In this document: positions 1 through 8,574 of the stretch, piece by piece
How the letters are laid out: each line of letters opens with the position of its first letter
How positions within the stretch are numbered: the stretch's first letter is position 1
Program-made: the position numbers and the translations under genes
DNA from: Pictodentalium vernedei
Lineage: Eukaryota > Mollusca > Scaphopoda > Dentaliida > Dentaliidae
Reading direction: 5' to 3'
DNA length: 64,000 bases
Assembly: GCA_031216915.1 (NCBI GenBank)
Contig: CM062292.1
Span: forward strand, 200,839,262 to 200,903,261
Notes under the pieces: model-generated
Told to the model about the DNA's origin: nothing
Database searches by the model: none
Seen by the model: only the letters and a program-made list of their open reading frames with translations

Positions 1-437
1 TTATGACATCGTATATTATGCTGGCTGTTTAAAAATTTGTTCTTCACAGAATTTTATTCAAGAAAGTTAGTCTTTCCAGAAAAAAAGACGAAGAACGTTT
101 GACTTTTTGCACCATCGGTAAGTTGAACTGTATAAAAATAAATATTGTGAATTTCAGTTGTTGATGTGTTTTAAGAAAAGGCGTGATTTTTGTTTGTAAA
201 AAGGGATACTTTTCTGGGCCTGTGTTTGAACACGTAATTCCACTTAACATGCCGACAATTTATTTATTCCACATGGGGCCGTGCATCTGTGTGTTCGACC
301 GTCAAGTTGTTTGTCCACCTTTCTTTTTAGCGCACCAACCTTTCTTTAATATTTCCTGTAATGAGCAGTATAATGTAATATATTGGTTATGGGAACGGGT
401 CAAGTTGCCCTCGGGTCAGGTCACCCCGGGTCAAGTC
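1..437. other. Unassigned intronic sequence
   Basis: No exon, known repeat or RNA gene is recognised here. Reading frames of about 70 to 100 codons exist on both strands but lack repeat homology inside the window, splice logic or a recognisable domain. By position this is the intron downstream of the last TMEM63 exon seen in the window. Confidence 0.4.
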
Positions 438-650
438 AAGTCGCCCCTGGTCAAGAAGTCACCCCCAAACAAAGATCGGAAATATGGTTGGCAACTGGGG
501 TGATGGGATGGAACAGTTATGTTGTCTTTATCAGAAAAGTTCCGTCCCATCTCTCATCTTGACGATCATATTTCTGATTTCTTTCTGGGGAGACTTGACC
601 ACAGCTCAGAAATATTTTTGGCAAGGAGTGATGGGATGGAAGAGTTTCCA
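438..650. repeat. Short inverted plus direct repeat cluster
   Basis: A block with 'ggtcaag', 'gaaatatg' and 'gatgggatggaa' occurs forward at about 440-520, inverted at about 530-603, and forward again at about 609-650. The arrangement could fold into a stem of about 70 bp. No target-site duplication was found, so its origin is unknown. Confidence 0.5.
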
Positions 651-662
651 TGCCGTTTACAT

Positions 663-694
663 TGGGGGGGGGGGGGGGTAGATTGCACACACAC

Positions 695-731
<37 letters not shown>
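663..731. repeat. Poly-G and (CA)n/(GA)n microsatellite
   Basis: A run of G is followed by a short CA tract and then a GA tract of about 30 bases ending in another G run. It is simple sequence and explains the Glu/Arg-rich and Ser/Leu-rich reading frames across it. Confidence 0.9.
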
Positions 732-734
<3 letters not shown>

Positions 735-1400
735 CAAATCTTTGCAAAACTTACCGCTTTTATTCACTACCGAGAAGTCGCTCGATGAAGCAGGTAGATC
801 CTGTCAGTCATTTTCCCCGCCTAGTAGGGAATGGTTTTTACGGGTTGTGTGCCCGCGGGGAACGATGTGGGACTATGCGCCCCTTGCGACTCCCCGTTAG
901 CAATATTTTTTCTTTGCCACTTTGTCGGTTTTGTCAGCTAGGCTTGTGGGATGAATCTCTGCAGCTCTGCTCTAGGCTACCACAGAGAGATCTTTAGCCT
1001 GCACAGGGTGTGTCCCTCTCTGCACAGAGATTAGCCATTTTACGTCCCCATCTATAACAGACAATCGTCTTTCTCAGAATCAAAACAAATTAATTGTTTC
1101 GAGAGCCAGAGGACGCCGCGAGTTGGTACTGCAGATCTTCAGTAACGCTAATACTATAGATTTATACCCCCACAAGTACAGTAATGATTGAAACATGCTG
1201 TATGATAACCACATGAGCATTTTGTTCTTGTTTTGTTCACTGCAGTGCTTCTTTTAAATGAGTGGGAGGAAAAGCTTTGAAAACTTTTCTCATCCCGTAA
1301 CAACTAACTTCGTCAGCCATCAGTGCTATTTTTGGATAACCGATCGAGCGTTCACCTGAAAACAAATCTGCATAACCGATAGGCGAACAGTACGAGCGTT
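732..1400. other. Mostly unassigned intronic sequence
   Basis: Apart from the SINE fragment at 970-1075, no feature is recognised. The stretch near 1340-1400 leads into the DIRS-4 remnant, whose left limit is not defined by any sequence signal that can be seen. Confidence 0.35.
970..1075 (-). mobile_element. Fragment of tRNA-like SINE (second family)
   Basis: The stretch containing 'gatctttagcctgcacag' followed by 'gccattttacgtcccc' is the reverse complement of the body of the SINE at 51930-52290, with scattered mismatches. The tRNA-like head and the tail are not visible, so this is an internal fragment of an old copy. Confidence 0.65.
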
Positions 1401-3170
1401 CGCCTCTTATTTCAATGCCTGGAGAATGCTCTCCAACTTGTGATCTGGCCCCAGATCTTGCCGAGTATCCCGTTGAGAAACTTGTAGGCTAATCCCCTTT
1501 GCGTGCGCTTCCATGTAAGAAGAAGAAGCCATAACCACAACCGATGCCGGCTGCATTGTGGAAGGACCATCCCAACGCGTGTTCTGACTCGTTATAGTTT
1601 CTCGCAACGGACACAGTCGAGGACAGGGGCTCCGACTCAATGAAGTTTCTCACGATGGAAACTGTCGACCCCGACTGCTGACGGGATGGAGAATGCACTC
1701 CAACTCACGATCTGACCCCAGATCTCGCTGAGTTTCCCTGCTGAGAAACTTGTAGGCTAATCCCCATTGCGTGCTCTTCCATGTGAGAAGCCATAACCGC
1801 AGCCGGCTGCAGTGTGGAAGGAGCATCCCGAACTACAAGCGAGGATGGGTGCTCTGACTTGTCAAAGTTTCTCGTGGCGAAAACAGTCAACCCTGACTGC
1901 TAACGGGACAGAGAGGGTTCTCCAACTCGCGTTCTGACCCCAGATCTCGCTGAGCGCCCTGTAGAGAAACTTAAAGGTTTCTTCTCCTTATTGCCATCAT
2001 CGCTGGGTGAGCTTTATATTATAAGGTGCTTGCTCTACCCACATTATACTACTCGACAGCAATGGACCTACCTGGCGGCTCGGCTCCCTAAAAAGGGACC
2101 ATCACTGCACCGGTCGAGTTAGCTGCATGCAAAGAATTAAGCTACTCCAGCTTTAATCCTGTGCAAATATCATAAGCACCTTGGCAGCTAGGTCTATGTG
2201 GGACGACAGCAGCACGTAGCGGACAGGTGTCAAAGTAACATCACCAAGTTCTTGTTCCTTTGAAAAAGAGACTGAAATACTAGTATTAGCCAGCAGTGAA
2301 GGCCCATCGGAACTTCACTGCCCACCCCTATGTGTTGACACCCATTTCCAATGTTCACTTCCCATAGTACAGGTATGGAAGGAGTGCTGCGACTATGGGC
2401 AAACAACAAACCTTGATTCCAAGGCTTCCTGGACTTACACTAAGTACCAATTATTATAACGGCAACAATAATGAAGCCAAAAACATAAGTCTGCTGCACT
2501 TCCAAAAATAAACATCACAAGGATACATAACATAGACAATAACAAAAATTTCGAATAAAATTTTAAAAATGTTTTCGAAAAATTTTGAATGAAGCCCAAG
2601 TGTCCCAAGGGAACCTCATGAGCCCAAGGGCGTCCCGATAGAGCCTAAGTGTCGACAACCACTAACTAATAAAGCTAAACTACCGGGATAAGATATACTA
2701 TGTATCCTAATAGAAAAACAGTGATTATTTTTAAATTGAACATTGAATTAATATGAATCCAAAACGTTACTGAAGAGACAACAACGTCAAGAGGAAAAAA
2801 ACGGAAACTAACCAACAACAGGCACAACAAAGGCCCAGAGTCAGTAACCGATCAACAACCACCTGATGCAAAGCTAGATCTTCACATGAAGAAAAAAACA
2901 ATGTATCTGGTAGAAGATGCAAGAATACAAAATGTCCTGAACAGTAAATGATCAGGACGTAAACACAGGGGATAAACGGAATACCCATTCCATAAAACAA
3001 GTTAAACTCCCAAGAATTTTACTAAAAAAAGCCGAAAGAGCTTGGGAGTATAACAGGAGGGTTCAGGAGAGGGAAGGGAAGTAACACTAACAAAACAACA
3101 GTGGAGTCATAGTAATAATGATAACGTTCAGAAGCATATCCCGAAATGGGAAACATCAATAATTTTACAT
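1400..3170 (-). mobile_element. DIRS-4, internal (gag side and leader) part
   Basis: This is a broken copy of the DIRS-type element seen intact at 15049-26394 and 32262-39165. From about 2260 ('cttgttcctttgaaaaagagactga') to 3170 it follows the same order as those copies: the Cys-rich N-terminal gag region, an A-rich stretch with 'gagcccaag' lines, a 'ttaaactcccaagaa' segment, and the leader before the 5' terminal repeat. The left side (1400-2250) is a diverged gag with internal tandem repeats. The element stops at about 3170, where a family-R2 element is inserted, and resumes at 13353 with 'ttacagacctgaac'. No frame is intact. The element is coding on the minus strand. Confidence 0.75.
1421..1975 (-). 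repeat. Tandem repeat inside DIRS-4 gag
   Basis: Units begin near 1421, 1687 and 1910 with 'ctccaact' and share 'agaaacttgtaggctaatcc'. Spacing is about 266 and 223 bp and the last unit is partial. On the minus strand units 1 and 2 encode related peptides ('GISLQVSQ', 'STMQPA'/'STLQPA'), so the repeat arose inside the gag reading frame. Confidence 0.75.
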
Positions 3171-3756
3171 AAAAATGAAAGTGTCAATGACACTGTAGCT
3201 CAACTTGTGTAAGACATGTACATGTATAGCATGTGACACAGAAATGACACATATCTAGGTAAAGACCTGATAACAAAGGTACATGTAAAGAAATTGTAAA
3301 TGTCTGTACATAAATACTGACTGTAGCCTGTAACAAATGTGCAGGAAAAGTATTGTAAAGGTGGGTGACAGTTAGATACCTCTAGTCAGAGCCGTATTGA
3401 AATGTGCACTTACTGTGTATAAGTAGCACTGAATAAATCAAAGTTTGTCTAATTGGCCACCGGCCCATCTTGAATTTTGCACTGCACCCAAAAACACTCG
3501 TTCTCGTCCCAAGGTGACAACAAAGGTACCCAAGAAGTTTTGTGAAGATCGGTTCACAAATACAGCCCCTCACCCAAGCCGTACTGACATGTGTACTTAC
3601 TGTGTATAAGTAGCACTGAATAAATCAAAGTTCATCTAATTTGCATAATTTCAGCACGAGAGAAAAACCTGTATTATATGTGATGTATTCCATGTTACTA
3701 AACATTCACACAAAAATTTATTCATATGAGAACTTTCATACAGAAGTTCTGTACAA
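3171..3756 (+). mobile_element. Family R2 element, left part
   Basis: It starts with 'aatgaaagtgtcaatgacac' and 'gtagctcaacttg', identical in layout to the start of the complete R2 copy at 30328. It runs through about one and a half of the 335-bp units and stops in 'cagaagttctgtac' where family R1 begins. The other half is at 13115-13350. R2 sits inside DIRS-4. Confidence 0.8.
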
Positions 3757-3929
3757 ACAAGAGGCCCCAGGGGGCCTGAGGGCGCTCACCTGACATGGTA
3801 GCCTAAATATCAACCCAGAGAATTGATTTCCACAAGTTGCATCTGCTCCTCCTAAGAAAAGCTGAAACCAAATATCCAAATATTCTGACCAGTGGATCTA
3901 AAAAAAGATTTTTAAAGAATATTCCTCAT

Positions 3930-5390
3930 ATTGAACTAAGTCATAATTCGGGCTCCCACAGGGAGCCCATATATGAACCCAGGGACTTGGCTTTAACAAA
4001 CCTGAATCTCACACCCCTAAGGATTCTGCACACCAAATATCAAAACATTCCGACTGCTGGATCTGAAGAAGAAGATTTTTAAAGAAAATTCCTCATTTTG
4101 AGCCAAGTTACAATTCGAGCTCCCACAATCAGCCCAAATATGGACCTAGGGACATGGCTTGAACAAACTTGAATCTTACCCCCCCCTAAGGATGCTGCAT
4201 AAAAAATATCAAAAGCATTCATCTGCTGGATCTGAAGATTTTTAAAGAAAATTCCTCATTTTGAACTAAGTTGTCATTCAGGCTCCCATAGTGAGCCCAA
4301 ATATGAACCAAGGGACTTGGCTTGAACAAACTTGAATCTCAGCCCCCTAAGGTTGCTCCATGCCAAATATCAAAACATTCCAACTGCTGAATCTGAAGAA
4401 GAAGATTTTTAAAGAAAAATTCCTCATATTGACTAAGTTATAATTTGGGCTCCCACAGGGAGCCCCCCCCCCCCCCCCCCCCCCCTCCCCCCACAAGGAT
4501 GCTACTCACCACATATCAAACCATTCCGACTGCTGGATCTGAAGAAGATTTTTTAAGAAAATTCCTTATTTCGAACAAAGTTACAATTCAAGCTCCCACA
4601 GTGAGCCCAAATATGGACCTAGGGACATGGCTTGAACAAACTTGAATCTCACCCCCCTAAGGATGCTGCATACCAAATATCACAAGATTCTGCCTTCTGG
4701 ATCTTGAGAAGAAGATTTTCAAAGAAATTTGCCTGAAATGCACTAAGTTCAAATTTGGGCTCCTATACTGAGCCCAAATATAAACCCAGGGAGGGCGATT
4801 TGAACAAACTTGAATCAGATCCACCCCACAAAGTTGCATACCAAATATCATAAGATTCTGCCTGCTGGATCTGGAGAAGATTTTTGAAGAAATTTGCCTG
4901 AAATGCACTAAGTTCGAATTTGGGCTTCTATAGTGAGCCCAAATATGAATCCAGGTGGCCGATTTGAACAAACTGGAATCAGATCCACCCCACAATGTTG
5001 CATACCAAATATCAAAAGATTCTGCCTGCAGGATCTGGAGAAGAAGATTTTTGAAGAAATTTGCCTGAAAAGCACTAAGTTCATATTTGGGCTCCTATAC
5101 TGAGCCCAAATATAAACCCAGGGAGCCAATTTGAACAAACTTGAATCAGATCCACCCCATAATGTTGCATACCCAATATCAAAAGATTCTGCCTGCTGGA
5201 TCTTGAGAAGAAGATTTTCAAAGAAATTTGCCTGAAATGCACTAAGTTCAAATTTTGGCTCCTATACTGAGCCCAAATATACACCCAAGGGGCCGATTTG
5301 AACAAACTTGAATGAGATCCACCCCACAATGTTGCATATCAAATATCAAAAGATTCTGCCTGCTGGATCTGGAGAAGAAGATTTTTTAAT
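3930..5390 (+). repeat. Tandem array of ~165-bp units in R1
   Basis: Each unit holds a small palindrome 'ggctcccacagggagcc' (variants: 'ggctcctatactgagcc'), then 'acaaacttgaatct', then 'ccaaatatcaaaa', then 'ggatctgaagaagaag'. Palindrome centres lie near 3960, 4119, 4290, 4457, 4601, 4766, 4930, 5098 and 5263, giving periods of 144 to 171 bp. The short interval near 4457-4601 is where a 23-base C run (4463-4485) replaces part of the unit. Confidence 0.85.
4463..4485 (+). repeat. Poly-C tract inside an R1 unit
   Basis: Twenty-three consecutive C bases join the 'gggagccc' of the unit palindrome directly to the 'cccccctaagg'-type stretch that normally lies about 45 bp later. The unit has lost the sequence between two short C runs and gained a long one. 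Confidence 0.85.
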
Positions 5391-5747
5391 GTTTTTCCCA
5401 TTGCCTACAGTGTTAAAAAGTGCTGACTCAGCACTTTTTCAAAGTCCCGAAACTGTACCCTATGATAAAACCGATGGCAATTTTTTTTTACCAATTCTTT
5501 CTGTTGGTCCTAAGAAAGCTTCACACCAAATAAAAATTCTCGGTGCCGTGCAGTTTTGGAGATATGGGCGTTTTAATTTTTTTCTATTTTTAGCTCCTGC
5601 GGTTCCCATGGGGCTACGGGGAAAAAAATCAGCATAAATTAGGTACTTATGACCCAATAAGCCCTCACATAAAATTTGGTTCAAATCAGCCTCTCGGTTT
5701 GGAAAGTTAAAAAATTTATAGTAATTTATATATTTTTTATACTTACC

Positions 5748-5935
5748 AATGACCCAGACATAGCTGGTGCTAACTCTTAAAATATAGGGCCAAACACAAA
5801 TTTTGCCCCCAATCCCCAAAATTTGCATCTAAAACTAAAGAAAACATGTCCTGAAAGGCCCTCCACACCTCGCCCCCACTGCGCATGCGCAGTGTCAAGG
5901 ACGTTCCGAAATTGGCGCCATTTATCATTCTAATA
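5748..5935 (+). repeat. DIRS-1 left inverted terminal repeat
   Basis: From 'accaatgacccagacatag' to about 'ggcgccatttatcattct' this is the reverse complement of 12507-12690. It contains the 16-bp palindrome ACTGCGCATGCGCAGT at 5878-5893. The outer 42 bp (5706-5747) are not shared with the other end but recur, inverted, in the internal region. Confidence 0.85.
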
Positions 5936-6007
5936 ACCAGTGCCTGGTAAGCGCTATGTACTCAGCGGGGAGGCAAGAGTTCCCAACTCCTGGGAGGGCC
6001 ATCCCCG

Positions 6008-6096
6008 TCTGGGTCATTGGTAAGTATAAAAAATATATAAATTACTATAAATTTTTTAACATTTTTATACTGTACCAATGACCCAGACATAGCTGA
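6008..6096. repeat. DIRS-1 internal complementary region
   Basis: Bases 6008-6060 are the exact reverse complement of the left tip (5706-5758), and 6061-6096 the reverse complement of the right tip (12667-12702) apart from the outermost base. The two are directly abutted at 6060|6061 ('ttttttaac' | 'atttttatac'). It is thus a copy of the joined ends, the hallmark of DIRS elements, thought to template completion of the circular intermediate. Confidence 0.9.
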
Positions 6097-6789
6097 ATAG
6101 TAAAAAGGCTGGAGGGCCAAGGACATAGAGCAAAATGGAATACGCTCAATAAAATAAAATAGAGTCATCCCCTGTAGGGAAAAGAAGTAATAGGCCTTAC
6201 ATGTATCTTTCTTATTTATGATAAATTAGAAAGATACAACACCTTCCAAAAATTGAGCTTCATACATCCATGTACTCTATTAATATCCAATAATCCTTAT
6301 ACTAATAATTTTTAAAGTAAGCCAATAATAAAGTAAGTCTAGAGAATAGAGACTCTTATACTCCTAAAAGTGTGTGAGAATTGCATAATCATGTCCGTTG
6401 ACATATGCAATATTCAAAAGCTATACTTTAAAAACTAAGACTTGAATGAATTTTATAAACTTAAACTTCTCACTAAACAACCATCCCAATAACAGCTCAG
6501 AATTACTAACTCCGGAGGAGGTATCCCCTTGTTTTCATAGTAAAAACAGGTGACCCAAGGGAACACCCTCCCCCCCCCCCCCCCCCTTTTTCTTGCCCTG
6601 GGTCAAATAGCCCAGAGCGAAGAGGGCAGCCGAACGGAGACACTGCCGAAACAGACAGCCTACCTAGCTATAGTAGCAACTGTTAAGAGAATGACATTCT
6701 GAGCAGTAGATAATAGACCTAACAATAGAGGCCTCCAGAAATGGACTCGATATTTCTGAGATAAAATTCATGAATGGATGGCTGAGCGC

Positions 6790-7960
6790 AATGAGCAGCC
6801 TTCAAAAATCTATAATAGCAACACTATTAATGTAAGCCCAAGAAGTAGAAGAACTCTTACTTCATGAGCCGAAATCTTAAGCACAACTGCTAAGCCAATG
6901 ATATACCATAAGCAGTACGCTAGTTAATAGAATCCATTAAAAATAAAATGGAGCGTAACGTCCTTCTACTAGACATCAAAGACAGAAGAAGCTTACGCCC
7001 TTGTAATAAACAGATATCTGTTTATAAATACATAAACTGTACCCGGAAAGAGTAAAGGCCTATGCCCATACGAAGACGGAAGGACCTTAAAATAATAGGT
7101 TCCGGAAATAGGAGCCTAACTCTTATGCAACAATCCAACCTAAATAGTAACGGAAGTATTGATTCCGAAACTATGAAAGTGAAAATCATCCATCGATAGT
7201 GCATGAAACTCACTGACTCTACAGTAAAAGAGAAACCAACAGAATTACTGTCTAAAAGGTCAGAATTTGAAAACTACTGTTTCCAGAGGCTCAAATGATT
7301 ACATAGCTAAATAAGAACCGAAGTTAAAATCCGTATAGGAATTTAATCTAAAGATTCTAAGTCTATTTATCAAAAAGTTACTAACTGACTTAGATAAAGA
7401 GACAAAAGACTCAATTGTAAACTATCGTAGAGTGCATAGGTATGAGGTAACATAAACCTATAACCTAAATAACAACAGGCTGCAGTAGATCTTGTGAAAC
7501 AAGTATACTAAAAACTAGCAATGCGTAGTATGGAGGGATCAACCATATGAACATAATGATCCCTACACCACGACGGAAGAGCCTCCACTTTAGTCGCATA
7601 GAATAGCGAAGAAGAGGATCTCCTATAGTAAGAAATCGCGTCCAAAGCTCGTCCAGTACAGTGCTTACAATGCAATACGGACCACACAACGGAATACATG
7701 AAGGTAGCGACCTTGCTGTTTGTGATAAAGATGACACGATTTACCCAGTGAAAAAAGATCCTCACATAGAGGAAGATTTCACGTTAAGATCCACAGTAGA
7801 CAAGAGAGTAAATTACTCATGATCTCTGTGAAGATAGAGATGCTATCAACAGAAATGTATTGTGGTTGTTTATCTTAGCAATACCTGCTAAAACAACAGC
7901 GCCGGAGAATACGCGTATCCTATCATTCCGTCCTATAGATCAATAGAGCGTTAACAGTAT
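6790..7960 (-). pseudogene. DIRS-1 tyrosine recombinase remnant
   Basis: On the minus strand the right part aligns with the recombinase C-terminus that is clear in DIRS-2: 'AHEV' and 'WAY'-like pieces around 6830-6900 and a 'LLLSLMSSRR' piece around 6960-7000. Many frameshifts and stops break it. The stretch from 7020 to 7960 is contiguous and absent from DIRS-2, so it probably holds the N-terminal recombinase region and whatever lies between it and RNase H. No methyltransferase domain could be recognised. Confidence 0.55.
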
Positions 7961-8139
7961 TAGCTCAGAGATCTGGACAAGCCAACACATACGTCTGCAA
8001 TTGATTAGCAAGCTGTGTCATAAATAAAACATCATTGGGCGCTCCCATAGATAGCAAATCTGATTAAATACTTGTTTGTTGAGAGTCCATTCTGACAGCA
8101 ACAAGCGACCCGTAAGAGAACGGGAGTGCGATAAAACAA

Positions 8140-8547
8140 TCAGACGACCCAGAATATGACGGACCAAAACTGAACTTGGTGTACTATAACCAACAGACGG
8201 ATTCTTTCCATTAAATTGAATAACGGAAACGAAAGAGTGCCTCCCTGGTTCCGGAGATACGCCACTACTGTCGAATTAAAGGACAGGAATTTGGGCATGC
8301 GTTTCTGAATAATGTTCATGCAATGACATAAAGCAAGCCTAAAAAACATTATTCCGCGGAAGTTAAACTGATAGCTAAAAGACTGCGGAACCCAAAGACC
8401 CTGGCACTTCGAATCCGTAGGGATCAGAATATCCCAATCTGTTTGACTGGCAACCGTCATAACAGCCACACTAGGGTCCGGCAACTGCGGCGGCACTCTC
8501 TGAGTCAACCACCGAATGTTTGCCCCAGTCTGAATCTCTTGTAACAC
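8140..8547 (-). pseudogene. DIRS-1 RNase H-like domain fragment
   Basis: A 135-codon open stretch carries 'IQTGANIRWLTQRVP', 'TDSKCQGLW' and 'STVVAYLRNQGGT', matching the RNase H region of the DIRS-2 polyprotein residue by residue in many places. In DIRS RNase H the 'SDNTTVVAYI' segment carries a catalytic Asp; here that segment reads 'SFNSTVVAYL', so the Asp is lost. The upstream reverse transcriptase is missing and gag follows directly. Confidence 0.8.
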
Positions 8548-8574
8548 TAGATAGACAAGAGAATGTATAAATCA

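Noticed and set aside
183..503. Plus-strand frame of 106 codons near the left edge
   Set aside because: No domain or start context, and it runs into an inverted repeat. Likely chance.
650..997. Glu/Arg-rich frame of 115 codons
   Set aside because: Its composition comes from the GA microsatellite.
1..1400. A further TMEM63 3' exon
   Set aside because: No minus-strand stretch here combines an acceptor in the right phase with family-like residues.
3382..3573. Minus-strand peptide repeated in several places (e.g. 'GRIYEPIFTKLLGYL')
   Set aside because: It recurs only because the R2 335-bp DNA unit recurs; stops and frame differ between units and no domain is known.
4657..5329. Minus-strand frames with repeated 'VYIWAQYRSPN' peptides
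   Set aside because: They are translations of the R1 165-bp units, which are non-coding tandem repeats.
3930..5390. Regularly spaced repeats that might suggest a CRISPR array
   Set aside because: Units are 165 bp, diverged and in a eukaryotic transposon. No cas genes and no unique spacers.
6790..8140. Methyltransferase domain expected in some DIRS elements
   Set aside because: No methyltransferase motif could be read in any frame, so it is not claimed.
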